NCBI RefSeq assembly: GCF_022899355.1
Contig: NZ_JALJCK010000002.1
Span: 310,001-374,000 of the forward strand
Origin: Shinella yambaruensis
GTDB taxonomy: Bacteria > Pseudomonadota > Alphaproteobacteria > Rhizobiales > Rhizobiaceae
DNA length: 64,000 bases
Direction: 5' to 3'
Numbering within the stretch: position 1 is the first letter of the stretch; each line of letters starts with the position of its first letter. Positions 15,546 to 23,898 of this stretch are shown piece by piece. A program made the position numbers and the translations under genes. Below the pieces are notes generated by a model. It was not told where the DNA came from and did not search any database. It saw only the letters and a list, made by a program, of their open reading frames with translations.

Positions 15546-16763
15546 ATGGGCACTTTTTTCGGGGACACGTCTGTCTCCACCCAGCCGGCATGCACGCCGG
15601 CGACTATCCATCACTATTTCTCGGCCGAAAGCTGGATCGAGGGCGCCGCGCTCGACCAACTCGACAGGATGGCGCGCCTTCCGGGCGTCAGAAGCATCGC
15701 GGCCTTCCCGGATCTCCATCCGGGCAAATACGGTGCGACAGGTGTCGCGCTCCTGTCGGACCGGCTGCATCCGCTGCTCGTCGGCAACGACATCGGCTGC
15801 GGCATGTCCCTGTTCGAGCTCGATCTTCCATTGCGGAAGCTGAAGCTCGACAGGGCGGCAAGCCGCCTCCGGCGGTTCGATGCGCTTGCGGTCGACGATG
15901 CTGCCGGGCGCCTCGACGGTGTCGGCCTTCCGGGCGATCTCTTCGCGGATGCGCTGGGAACGATCGGCGGCGGCAATCACTTCTGCGAGCTGCAGGCGGT
16001 GGAGAGCCTTTCCTCGCCGGTATCCGGCATCGGCCGTCAGGGCCTTTACCTGCTCGTCCATTCCGGTTCCCGCGGCTTCGGAGCAGCTGTCCTGTCCGAC
16101 AGTCTCTCGGCCGAACCGGACCTGATGTCGGGGCTCGATGCCTCGTCTCCGGCCGGCCTCCATTGGCTCGGCAGGCATGATCAATGTGTTGCCTGGGCCT
16201 CGCTCAACCGCATCCTCATCGCCGAGAAGGCGGCCTCGGCGCTTGGCGCCGATTGCCGCCTGGTGACCGACGTGCCGCATAATCTCGTTCGCCGGAGCGA
16301 GAAGGGCTATGTCCACCACAAGGGCGCGGCGGCCGTCGATCCCGGCACGATCGCCCCGCTCGCAGGGTCGCGCGCGACGCTGAGCTACATCGTGCGGGCC
16401 ACGGAAAAGGTTGCCGGTTCGCTGGGCGGCATATCGCACGGTGCGGGGCGCAAATACGACCGTGCCACCATGCACGGCCGCGTCGGCCGGACCCGCTCCG
16501 AGCGGGACGACCTCCTGCGCAATGCCTGGGGCGGCATCGCCATATGCGACGACCGCGCGCTCGTCATCGAAGAGGCGCCCTCCGCCTACAAGGATGCAGG
16601 GCGGGTGGTTGCCGATCTCGTGGCGGCGGGCCTCGTCGAAAGCCTGGCCGCCATGCGGCCGCTCGTCACCTACAAGAAGGCGGTCGACGAGGAGGGGCGT
16701 GCCCGCCGTCCGGACAAGCCGGATCACCGCCAGACGGGGAGGCGCAAGCATGACCGCTATTGA
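15546..16763 (+). CDS. rtcB2: RtcB2: release-factor-H-coupled RtcB family RNA ligase
   Basis: Shorter RtcB homolog of 405 residues matching the release-factor-H-coupled group (TIGR03073 as I recall it). Metal and catalytic motifs are canonical: GNDIGCGMSLFE, GGGNHFCEL, LVHSGSRGFG, VPHNLV, VHHKGA and SHGAGRKYDR with the guanylated His. Members paired with PrfH are reported to reseal 16S rRNA cut in the decoding centre by colicin-E3-like nucleases. The 3' end overlaps prfH by 14 nt, so the two are co-translated. It sits 231 nt after rtcB1. Confidence 0.92.
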   Translation: MGTFFGDTSVSTQPACTPATIHHYFSAESWIEGAALDQLDRMARLPGVRSIAAFPDLHPGKYGATGVALLSDRLHPLLVGNDIGCGMSLFELDLPLRKLKLDRAASRLRRFDALAVDDAAGRLDGVGLPGDLFADALGTIGGGNHFCELQAVESLSSPVSGIGRQGLYLLVHSGSRGFGAAVLSDSLSAEPDLMSGLDASSPAGLHWLGRHDQCVAWASLNRILIAEKAASALGADCRLVTDVPHNLVRRSEKGYVHHKGAAAVDPGTIAPLAGSRATLSYIVRATEKVAGSLGGISHGAGRKYDRATMHGRVGRTRSERDDLLRNAWGGIAICDDRALVIEEAPSAYKDAGRVVADLVAAGLVESLAAMRPLVTYKKAVDEEGRARRPDKPDHRQTGRRKHDRY

Positions 16764-17370
16764 TCTGCTGATCACCGCCGGCAACGGTCCTGCCGAATGC
16801 CGCATCGCCGTCAGGGCGTGTCTCGATATCCTGGAAAAGGAAGCGGCGGCGCGTGGCTACCTCTTCGAGGTCAGCACGGGGCCTATGCCGGACTGTCACG
16901 GCCCGAAATCCGCCCTCGTCAGCCTGGAGGGCGAAGCGGCACCGTGCATGGCCGCGGAGTTCTGCGGCACCGTGAAGTTCCTGTTCAAGAGCCCGGTGCG
17001 TCCCGGCCACAAGCGGCAGAACTGGTTCGTCTCCGTACAGCGCGTCGACCTTTCCGGCGGTGAGGGCGTGGCGATCGATCCGCGTGACATCCGGTTCGAA
17101 ACCCTGCGGGCCGGCGGACCCGGCGGCCAGCACCAGAACACCACGGACAGCGCCGTCCGGGCCATTCACATTCCAACCGGGCTGCGCGTCATCGCCCGCA
17201 ACGAGCGATCCCAGCATCGCAACAAGGCGCTGGCGGTCAAGCGGCTCGCAGCCATGCTGCAGCATCTGGAGGACAGGAAGACGGACGCGGCAAAATCGGA
17301 ACGCTTCATCGCCAACCGCTCGATCGAGCGGGGCAATGAAGTCAAGACGTTCAAGATCCAGCGGCCATAG
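16750..17370 (+). CDS. prfH: Peptide chain release factor H (PrfH)
   Basis: RF2-like protein of 206 residues with the peptidyl-tRNA hydrolysis motif in GGPGGQHQNTTDSAVR (about residues 117-132). It lacks the N-terminal stop-codon-reading superdomain of RF1/RF2 but has its own N-terminal extension (about 1-110). The C-terminus RNERSQHRNKALAVKRL is typical of class I/rescue factors. With RtcB2, PrfH is reported to release nascent chains from ribosomes with cleaved 16S rRNA so that the ligase can repair them. The ATG at 16750 overlaps the end of rtcB2. Confidence 0.94.
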   Translation: MTAIDLLITAGNGPAECRIAVRACLDILEKEAAARGYLFEVSTGPMPDCHGPKSALVSLEGEAAPCMAAEFCGTVKFLFKSPVRPGHKRQNWFVSVQRVDLSGGEGVAIDPRDIRFETLRAGGPGGQHQNTTDSAVRAIHIPTGLRVIARNERSQHRNKALAVKRLAAMLQHLEDRKTDAAKSERFIANRSIERGNEVKTFKIQRP

Positions 17371-17404
17371 ACCGACGCTGGACCTGCAGAGGGGGGACGG
17401 CGAC

Positions 17405-17443
17405 GGAGCATTTCCGCGATCAGAGGAAAAGCGGAAATGCTCC
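17405..17443. terminator. Bidirectional terminator-like inverted repeat between convergent genes
   Basis: GGAGCATTTCCGC (17405-17417) and GCGGAAATGCTCC (17431-17443) are perfect 13-bp arms around 13 nt. It lies between prfH and the convergent SDR gene. The AGCATTTCCG-type palindrome is frequent between convergent genes in rhizobia, in my recollection. Confidence 0.7.
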
Positions 17444-17457
17444 AATCGGCTGCGGCT

Positions 17458-18243
17458 TCACGACATGATCAGTCCGCCGTCGACATTGATCGTCTGGCCG
17501 GTGATATAGGCGGCGTCCTCGGAGGCGAGGAAGGCGACGAGGGCGGCGACTTCGGCGGGGGTGCCGGCGCGGCCCATCGGGATGCCCTCGACCCATTCGG
17601 CCATCAGCTCGCCCGGGCCGTATTCGCCGAGCATCTTGCCCCAGACACGGTCGTTGTAGTCCCACATCTCGGTGTGGATGATGCCGGGGCAGATGGCGTT
17701 GGCTGTGATGCCTTCCCGCGCCAGCTCCTTGGCGAGGCTCTGGGTCAGGCCGACGACGCCGAATTTCGAGGCGGCATAGTGCGGGGTGTAGATGAAGCCC
17801 TGGCGGGCCTGGCCGGAGGCGGTGTTGACCAGGCGGCCCTTCATGCCGCTGGCGCGGAAGCGGCGGATCGCCTCCTGGCAGCACAGGAACACGCCCTTGG
17901 TGTTGACGTCGAGGTTGAGGTCCCATTCGCGCTCGGTGAGGTTCTCCACCTTGGCGATGGTGATGACGCCGGCATTCTGCACGGAAACGGAGATCGCGCC
18001 GAGCTTCCCCTCGGCCTCGCCATAGGCGTCCTGCACGGCTTTCGCGTCGGTCACGTCGAGCGCAAGGCCGATCACCTCGGCGCCGGTTTCCGCGGCCAGC
18101 GCCTCGGCGGCCGCGGCCGTGTCCTTCTCGATCGCCGCGATGGCGACCTTCGCGCCTTCCTCGGCAAAGCGCTTGGCGATGCCGCGGCCGATGCCCTTGT
18201 TGCCCCCGGTGACGAATACCGTCTGGCCTGCGAAACGTCTCAT
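17458..18243 (-). CDS. SDR family oxidoreductase (polyol/sugar dehydrogenase-like)
   Basis: Classical SDR of 261 residues: TGGNKGIG cofactor loop, NAG, and YAASK with the catalytic Tyr/Lys. The C-terminus is GQTINVDGGLIMS. The long specificity loop (HTEMWDYNDRVWGKMLGEYGPGE) resembles acetoin/sorbitol-type dehydrogenases. A GGAGAGAAG ribosome-binding site supports 18243 as the start. It is the last gene of a minus-strand operon with a split transketolase, FGGY kinase and SorC regulator, so it probably oxidises a polyol or reduces a ketose of that pathway. Confidence 0.87.
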   Translation of the reverse strand: MRRFAGQTVFVTGGNKGIGRGIAKRFAEEGAKVAIAAIEKDTAAAAEALAAETGAEVIGLALDVTDAKAVQDAYGEAEGKLGAISVSVQNAGVITIAKVENLTEREWDLNLDVNTKGVFLCCQEAIRRFRASGMKGRLVNTASGQARQGFIYTPHYAASKFGVVGLTQSLAKELAREGITANAICPGIIHTEMWDYNDRVWGKMLGEYGPGELMAEWVEGIPMGRAGTPAEVAALVAFLASEDAAYITGQTINVDGGLIMS

Positions 18244-18292
18244 GGTCTTCTCTCCATAATGCGCAGCAGGCCGTGGACTGGTCCGGGATGGA

Positions 18293-19243
18293 TCAGGCCG
18301 TGAGCCGTGCCGCAGTGAACTTGTCGGTGACGAGCACATCGATGACGCCCAGCTTCAGGGCGCCGGCGATGGCCTCGGTCTTCGATTCTCCGCCCGCAAG
18401 GGCCATGACGCGGTTGGTCCTGCGCAGGTCCTCCAGCGAGATGCCGATGACGCGGTCGTTGAGCGGGGTTTCCACCGGTTTTCCGTCCCGGTCGTAGAAA
18501 CGGTAGGAAATCTCGCCGACGGCGCCGGCCTCGTGCAGCATCGCCATTTCCTGGCGGGAGAAGGTGTTGCCGGACCGGGCCAGCATTTCGGACGGCTCCA
18601 CCGCGCCGATGCCGACGATGGCGAGGCTGAGGCGGCCGAAGAGGTCCATCGTCTCGCGCACGGCCGGGTCGGCGAGCATGACGAGTTTCGCCTCGCGCGA
18701 GGAGGTGATGCCCTGGACGAGCAGGAGCCGCGGCTCGCCGCCGGTGAGCTTGGCAAGCCGCGCCGTCAGCTGCGTGGCGTGCATCTGCACCGAGGCATCG
18801 CCCATGCCGCCAAGGATCTGCACGATGTACTTTGCCTTGGCGTTCTTCAGCGGGTGGATGTTGTCCACCATGCGCAGGATGGTCTGGCTCCAGCTCGAGA
18901 CGCCGATGATCTCGTCCTGCTGCAGGGTGACTTCGAGGAAATGGGCGGCAGCCTCGCCGACGCGGGCCATGATCGCGCCGTCGCGGTCCTCCGAACAGTC
19001 GATGACGATGGCTTCGGTCAGGCTGTAGCGCTCGCGCAGGGCCAATTCGAGTTCGGCGAAGGTGCCGGCGGGCGGGATGACCGTCGTTCGCACGATGTCT
19101 TCCTGCTCCGCGCGCTTCAGCATGCGCGAGACGGTCGCCTGCGACATGTGCATGATCTCGGCGATCTCCGCCTGCCGCTTGCCTTCGATATGGTACATCT
19201 GGGCTACGCGGGCGATCAGTCGCAGCTCGTTGAGCCTTCCCAT
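18293..19243 (-). CDS. SorC/DeoR-type sugar-binding transcriptional regulator
   Basis: SorC-family regulator of 316 residues: N-terminal HTH (MYHIEGKRQAEIAEIMHMSQATVSRMLKRA, about 13-42) and a phosphosugar-binding domain. The latter shows GVSSWSQTI and VGIGAVEPS and ends GVIDVLVTDKFTAARLTA. The start at 19243 is chosen because GGAG lies 6 nt upstream; longer starts at 19255 or 19273 would overlap the kinase stop and the palindrome. Such regulators respond to a phosphorylated sugar, consistent with the adjoining FGGY kinase. The TGAATWWWTAT sites at 19259, 22610 and 22750 are candidate operators. Confidence 0.9.
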   Translation of the reverse strand: MGRLNELRLIARVAQMYHIEGKRQAEIAEIMHMSQATVSRMLKRAEQEDIVRTTVIPPAGTFAELELALRERYSLTEAIVIDCSEDRDGAIMARVGEAAAHFLEVTLQQDEIIGVSSWSQTILRMVDNIHPLKNAKAKYIVQILGGMGDASVQMHATQLTARLAKLTGGEPRLLLVQGITSSREAKLVMLADPAVRETMDLFGRLSLAIVGIGAVEPSEMLARSGNTFSRQEMAMLHEAGAVGEISYRFYDRDGKPVETPLNDRVIGISLEDLRRTNRVMALAGGESKTEAIAGALKLGVIDVLVTDKFTAARLTA

Positions 19244-19253
19244 AGGGTTCTCC

Positions 19254-19277
19254 ATGAGTGAATTTTTATTCACTCAT
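19254..19277. promoter_or_regulatory. Perfect palindrome at the SorC gene start, putative SorC operator
   Basis: Arms ATGAGTGAA and TTCACTCAT (9 bp) around TTTTTA. It spans the kinase stop and lies 11 nt upstream of the regulator's start. Its core TGAATTTTTAT recurs as TGAATAAATAT (22610-22620) and TGAATATTTAT (22750-22760) at the other transcription units of this locus. Confidence 0.55.
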
Positions 19278-20735
19278 AGTGGATGGACCCGTTAGGGTCG
19301 AGCGGCAGATCGCGTCTTTCCAGACCGCAAGTCGTCGTGTGGCGTCGGAAGCACGCGGGGCGATGGCATTGGCGGTGCGCGGCAGGGCGGCGATGGCGGC
19401 GAGATCCGGCCAGACGCCGAGCGAGAGGCCGGCGAGATAGGCCGCGCCGAGCGCGGAGGCCTCGGGCGCATCGCACTGGATGACGGCGTGGCCCAGCGTA
19501 TCGGCGACGCATTGCATGAGGAAGGTGTTCCTGCTCGGGCCGCCATCGGCATGGAGCCGGCCGAGCGGTGTCGGCGATTGCGCGGACATCGCCTTGAAGA
19601 CGTCGTGCACCTGGAAGGCGATGCTGTCGGTCACCGCGCGGGCCATCTGGGCGCGGCTGGTGTTGAAGGTGATGCCGCAGAACAGTGCCCGCGCGTCGGA
19701 GTGCCAATAGGGTGCGCCGAGGCCGACGAAGGCGGGCACGAAGCCGGGGCCGCCGGGCTCGGCGGTGGCGGCAAGCTCGGTCAGGGCCTGCACGTCCGGC
19801 AGGCCGAGCATCTCGGCCATCCAGGGCAGCGAGGCGGCCGAGACCAGGATATTGCCCTCGAAGGCGTAGGTCGGCTTGCCGCCGATCGACCAGGCGATGG
19901 TCGTGGTGATGCCCTGTTCCGGCGCGATGAAGCGCGGCAGTGTGGTCATGATAGACGAGCCGGTGCCGAAGGTCACCTTGCCGTCGCCGGGATTGAAGGC
20001 GCCGTGGCCGAAGAGGGCGGCATGGCTGTCGCCGATGGCCGAGGCGATCGGGATGCCGTCGGCAAGGCCCGGCACGTTCCTCGTCACGCCGAAACGGGAC
20101 GCGCTGTCGCGCACCTCGGGCAGGGCGGCCTTTTCGACGCCGAAGAGGGCGCAGAGCTCGTCGCTCCATTCCCGCCGGTTGAGGTCGTAGAGCTGGCTGC
20201 GCGCGGCGTTGGCGGCGTCGCAGGCATGGACCGCGCCGTCCGTGAAGCAGTGGATGAGCCAGGCGTCGATCGTGCCGAGCCGGACGGGACGTTCCCCGGG
20301 CACGCGGTCGAGCAGCCATTTCATCTTGGGGCCGGGGAACATCGGATCGATGGGAAGGCCGGTCAGCGCCTGGACGCGCGGCGCATGGCCCGCCGCGATC
20401 AGGTCGGCGCAGGCCGGCGCGCTGCGGCGGCACTGCCAGCTCACGACCGGGCCGAGCGGTTTTCCGGTCTCGGCATCCCAGACGGTGACGGATTCGCGCT
20501 GGTTGGAGATGGCGATGCCGAGGATATTTACCGCAGGACCTGCCGCAAGGCAGGCGGCGATGGCCTCCTGTACGGATTCCCAAAGGCGTTGCGGGCTTTG
20601 CTCCACCCAGCCCGGCTGCGGATGCTCGATGCCGACGGGAGATGCGCCGCGGGCCAGGATCGCGCCGTCCGTGGAGACGAGCACGGCCTTCGAATTCGTG
20701 GTGCCCTGGTCGATGGCGAGGATGGCGGTCGTCAT
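19266..20735 (-). CDS. FGGY-family carbohydrate kinase
   Basis: Sugar kinase of 489 residues in the glycerol/xylulose-kinase superfamily. The N-terminal phosphate loop is AIDQGTTNSKAVL, ISNQRESVTVWD follows, and the ATP-binding half shows FGTGSSIMT and ADGGPSRNTFLMQ. It phosphorylates a ketose or polyol. Genes for a two-subunit transketolase lie directly upstream, an arrangement I recall for apulose use (apulose kinase plus apulose-4-phosphate transketolase). Erythrulose or xylulose are other options. It is the third gene of the minus-strand operon, 83 nt after transketolase subunit B. Confidence 0.9.
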   Translation of the reverse strand: MTTAILAIDQGTTNSKAVLVSTDGAILARGASPVGIEHPQPGWVEQSPQRLWESVQEAIAACLAAGPAVNILGIAISNQRESVTVWDAETGKPLGPVVSWQCRRSAPACADLIAAGHAPRVQALTGLPIDPMFPGPKMKWLLDRVPGERPVRLGTIDAWLIHCFTDGAVHACDAANAARSQLYDLNRREWSDELCALFGVEKAALPEVRDSASRFGVTRNVPGLADGIPIASAIGDSHAALFGHGAFNPGDGKVTFGTGSSIMTTLPRFIAPEQGITTTIAWSIGGKPTYAFEGNILVSAASLPWMAEMLGLPDVQALTELAATAEPGGPGFVPAFVGLGAPYWHSDARALFCGITFNTSRAQMARAVTDSIAFQVHDVFKAMSAQSPTPLGRLHADGGPSRNTFLMQCVADTLGHAVIQCDAPEASALGAAYLAGLSLGVWPDLAAIAALPRTANAIAPRASDATRRLAVWKDAICRSTLTGPSTMSE

Positions 20736-20818
20736 GGCGGCTCCGGTAAGCAGGAGTTGGAAGGCGCGGCGAAAGGGAGGTCTTGCCGCGCCCCGGCACG
20801 AAATCTAGCCCCGCACAA

Positions 20819-21790
20819 TCACGTGCGGGAAGATTTTCGCGCGATCAGGGCGATGGCCGCCTCGGCGATGGCAGCGGGCGACATGCCGAACTCGTCGAGC
20901 AGGAATTCGGCCGAGCCGGTGGGGGCGAAAATGCCGGGCACGCCAAGGATCTTCATCGGCACGGGGGCTTCCGCCACGACGACCTCCGCGATGGCGGAGC
21001 CGAGGCCGCCGAAGGTGGAATGCTCCTCCGCCGTCAGGATGGCGCCGGTCTCGCGTGCCGCGGCCACCACGGCCTCGACGTCGATCGGCCGGACGGTCGC
21101 CATGTTGAGGACACGCGCCTCGATGCCCTTCTCGGCGAGGATGGCTGCGGCCTTCACCATGCGGTGGGTCAGGGTGCCGTTGGCGATGAGGGTGACGGCA
21201 TCGCCGTCGCGCAGCAGGTTGGCCTTGCCCAGAGCGAAGGTGTGGCCGGCCGGCAGAAGGTCCGGCACGCCGACGCGCGAGAGGCGCAGGAAGACCGGGC
21301 CGTCATACCTGGCGGCCCATTCCACGGCGGCGGCCGTCTCGATGGAATCGCAGGGCGCGATGACCGGCAGGTTCGGCAGGACGCGCGTCCAGGCGAAATC
21401 CTCGATGGAATGGTGCGTCGGGCCAAGCTCGCCATAGGCCATGCCGGATGAGATACCGACGAGTTTCACATTGGCGTTGGAATAGGCGATGTCGGCCTTG
21501 ATCTGCTCCAGCGACCGGCCGGTCAGGAAGCAGGCGGCGGCGCAGACGAAAGGCAGCAGCCCGCCATTGGCAAGGCCGGCGCCGACGCCGACGAGGTTCT
21601 GCTCGGCGATGCCGACATTGACGAGGCGTTCGGGCCACCTGGCCTTAAAGCCCCCGAGCTTGGAGGAGCCGACAGAATCGTTGCAGACGGCCACGACCTT
21701 GGGATTGTCGGCGCCGAGGCGCTCCAGCACGGCGACGAAGGCGTCGCGGCAATCGTGAAGCTTGGCGGAAGGGGTCACGGCGTTCATCAA
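20819..21790 (-). CDS. Transketolase, C-terminal subunit
   Basis: Split transketolase subunit B of 323 residues, carrying the pyrimidine-binding domain (about 10-180; NVGIAEQNLVGVGAGLA with the catalytic Glu) and the C-terminal domain (VLNMATVRPIDVEAVV). It pairs with the N-terminal subunit encoded just upstream; the genes overlap by 4 nt (ATGA). Together they transfer a two-carbon unit between sugar phosphates with thiamine diphosphate. Stand-alone split transketolases in sugar operons usually serve a dedicated ketose phosphate. Confidence 0.92.
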   Translation of the reverse strand: MMNAVTPSAKLHDCRDAFVAVLERLGADNPKVVAVCNDSVGSSKLGGFKARWPERLVNVGIAEQNLVGVGAGLANGGLLPFVCAAACFLTGRSLEQIKADIAYSNANVKLVGISSGMAYGELGPTHHSIEDFAWTRVLPNLPVIAPCDSIETAAAVEWAARYDGPVFLRLSRVGVPDLLPAGHTFALGKANLLRDGDAVTLIANGTLTHRMVKAAAILAEKGIEARVLNMATVRPIDVEAVVAAARETGAILTAEEHSTFGGLGSAIAEVVVAEAPVPMKILGVPGIFAPTGSAEFLLDEFGMSPAAIAEAAIALIARKSSRT

Positions 21791-22596
21791 AGGGCCTCCG
21801 AAAGCTCAGCCACGGCAATTTCGTATTGTTCGGCATTGGGCACCTTGTGGTGCCAGTCGACCTTGTCCTGCATGAAGGAAATGCCGTGGCCCTTGTTGGT
21901 GTGGGCGACGATGCAATGCGGGCGGCGCCCACGCTTTTCCAGCGCCGGAACGATCTCGTCCATGGCATTGCCGTTGATCTCGGTGACATCCCAGCCGAAG
22001 GCTTCAAGCTTGGCGGGGAAGGGCGCGAGGTTGTTGGTGTCCTTCAGCGAGGCACCCTGCTGGAAGCGGTTGTGGTCGATGACCAGCGTTAGGTTGTCGA
22101 GGCCGAACTGCGCGGCCGAGGCGATCGCCTCCCAGTTCGAGCCTTCCTGCATCTCGCCGTCGCCCGTCAGCACGTAGACGCGGTAGGTCGCGCCGGTCAG
22201 CTTGGCGGCCTTCGCCATGCCGACCGCGACCGGCAGGCCATGGCCGAGCGGGCCGGTATTGGTCTCGACGCCCGGCACCTTGTTGCAGTTCGGATGGCCG
22301 TTGAGCCGCGAATGGGGCTTCAGGAAGGTCGCGATCTCCTCTTCCGGAATGAAGCCGCGCCTGGCGAGCGTCACGTAGAGCGCCAGTGCCACATGCCCCT
22401 TCGATAGCACGAAGCGGTCGCGATCCGGCCGTCTCGGCGCCTCGGGCGAGACGTCGAGGACGCGGAAGTAGAGCGCCGTCAGGATGTCGATGGCGGACAT
22501 TTCCCCGCCGATATGGCCTGCGCCAGCTTCAAAAACCGCTTGCAGATCGCGAAGGCGGATCTGGCGAGCGATGCGGTCGAGATCGTTCGGCTGCAT
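21787..22596 (-). CDS. Transketolase, N-terminal subunit
   Basis: Split transketolase subunit A of 269 residues with the ThDP diphosphate-binding domain. Visible are SKGHVALALY, the TGPLGHGLPVAVGMA loop, and the GDGEMQEGSNWEA motif with metal ligands further on in DHNRFQQ. The start at 22596 follows GAGGG at a good distance; a longer frame to 22632 would run over a putative SorC operator. It is the first gene of the minus-strand operon and divergent from the ABC-transporter operon. Confidence 0.92.
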   Translation of the reverse strand: MQPNDLDRIARQIRLRDLQAVFEAGAGHIGGEMSAIDILTALYFRVLDVSPEAPRRPDRDRFVLSKGHVALALYVTLARRGFIPEEEIATFLKPHSRLNGHPNCNKVPGVETNTGPLGHGLPVAVGMAKAAKLTGATYRVYVLTGDGEMQEGSNWEAIASAAQFGLDNLTLVIDHNRFQQGASLKDTNNLAPFPAKLEAFGWDVTEINGNAMDEIVPALEKRGRRPHCIVAHTNKGHGISFMQDKVDWHHKVPNAEQYEIAVAELSEAL

Positions 22597-22609
22597 GAAA
22601 CCCTCGTTG

Positions 22610-22760
22610 TGAATAAATATACAGTGATACATATATTTGCATGGACGCCGGACAAGTCAAGCGAAAATACCATCAGTAGCCGCTAAAGAATTCGGAAGCG
22701 GCGCCTTGACACGCTCCACCTGGATGCGTTACGAATTTACACACACTAATGAATATTTAT
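22610..22760. promoter_or_regulatory. Divergent promoter region with two putative SorC operators
   Basis: TGAATAAATAT (22610-22620) lies 14 nt before the transketolase start and TGAATATTTAT (22750-22760) lies 46 nt before the ABC-permease start. Both match the core of the palindrome at the SorC gene. A possible sigma-70 promoter for the ABC operon, TTGACA (22706-22711)-N17-TTACGA, lies between them, so the downstream site would act as a roadblock operator. Confidence 0.5.
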
Positions 22761-22805
22761 GCGTTAAGCGAAACGCGAGGCGGAGACCGGTCGGGAGGAG
22801 TGCTC

Positions 22806-23780
22806 ATGGTGGCGGATGTGAAGGAAAGACGCGGGGTGGCCGGTATTGCGCTGCCCTCGCTGCGCGGCGCCACGGGGCCGCTGATCGGCCTCATCGTGCT
22901 GTGCCTCTTTCTCACCTTTGCGACGGACAAGTTCCTGTCGGTGCGCAACTTCCTCAACGTGCTCGACCAGATCACGGTGCTCGGCGTCATGGCTGTGGGC
23001 ATGACGATGGTCATCCTGATCGGCGGCATCGACCTTGCGGTCGGCTCGGTCATGGCGCTGGCCATGATGGTGCTGGGCTATCTCAACGTCGTCGCCGGCT
23101 TGCCGATGGGGATCGCCATTCCGCTCGCCCTCTTCGTCGCCGCCCTCAACGGGCTCGTCGCGGGTCTTCTGATCACGCGCTTCAACGTGCCGGCCTTCAT
23201 CGCGACGCTTGCCATGATGTCGATCACGCGCGGCCTTGCGAACATGATCACCGACGGCCAGCAGATCATCGGCTTTCCGGCCTGGTTCAACATGATGGCC
23301 ATCGTGCGCTTCGGCGGCTTCCTGACGCTGACCGTCGCCGTGATGATCGTCGTCTTCATCGTCGGCCTGCTCTACCAGCGCTACCGCCATGGCGGGCGCG
23401 TGCTCTATGCCATCGGCGGCAATGCCGAGGTCGCGCGCCTTGCCGGCATCAACGTCCAGCGCGCCACCGTGCTCGTCTATGTCGTGTGCAGCTTCCTTGC
23501 CGGCCTTTCCGGCATGGTGCTCGCCGCCCGCCTCGACTCCGTCCAGCCGTCCTCGGGCGTCTCCTACGAGCTCGACGCCATCGCGGCGGTCGTCATCGGC
23601 GGCACCTCGCTTTCGGGCGGCACGGGCGGCATCGGCGGCACGATCATCGGCGTCCTCATCATCGGCGTCCTGCGCAACGGCCTCAACCTGCTCAGCGTCT
23701 CGCCCTTCATGCAGCAGGTCATCATCGGCGCGGTCATCGTGCTCGCCGTGACGGCGGAGACCTACCGCAAGCGCAAGTAA
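22806..23780 (+). CDS. Sugar ABC transporter permease (RbsC-like)
   Basis: Inner-membrane permease of 324 residues in the ribose/xylose/arabinose family. It has the typical opening LPSLRGATGPLIGLIVLCLFL, VLGVMAVGMTMVILIGGIDLAVGSVMAL, and the cytoplasmic loop GGNAEVARLAGINV that contacts the ATPase. GGAGG 7 nt upstream fixes the start at 22806, not 22749. It begins a plus-strand operon (permease, binding protein, ATPase, SDR). With the divergent kinase/transketolase genes it probably imports their sugar. Confidence 0.92.
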   Translation: MVADVKERRGVAGIALPSLRGATGPLIGLIVLCLFLTFATDKFLSVRNFLNVLDQITVLGVMAVGMTMVILIGGIDLAVGSVMALAMMVLGYLNVVAGLPMGIAIPLALFVAALNGLVAGLLITRFNVPAFIATLAMMSITRGLANMITDGQQIIGFPAWFNMMAIVRFGGFLTLTVAVMIVVFIVGLLYQRYRHGGRVLYAIGGNAEVARLAGINVQRATVLVYVVCSFLAGLSGMVLAARLDSVQPSSGVSYELDAIAAVVIGGTSLSGGTGGIGGTIIGVLIIGVLRNGLNLLSVSPFMQQVIIGAVIVLAVTAETYRKRK

Positions 23781-23790
23781 CCCCGTTCAC

Positions 23791-23837
23791 CCCCGCCGCC
23801 GGCGGGGTGGCGAAAACGGCCCGCAATGGTGCGGGCC
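23791..23837 (+). other. Two consecutive hairpins between permease and binding-protein genes
   Basis: CCCCGCC-N3-GGCGGGG (23791-23807) and GGCCCGCA-ATGG-TGCGGGCC (23818-23837) lie in the 118-nt gap. Neither is followed by a U-tract. Such hairpins often stabilise the downstream message, which fits the need for excess binding protein. Confidence 0.55.
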
Positions 23838-23898
23838 GGCAAAAGGAAGGTGGCTTCCTGCAGGGGCGGGGGCTGCCGGGCAAACCGGAGGAGAAACC

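Noticed and set aside
19266-20799. Overlapping frame reading Arg-rich protein opposite in phase to the FGGY kinase
   Set aside because: It is a shifted frame of the kinase gene; only the kinase frame shows family motifs.
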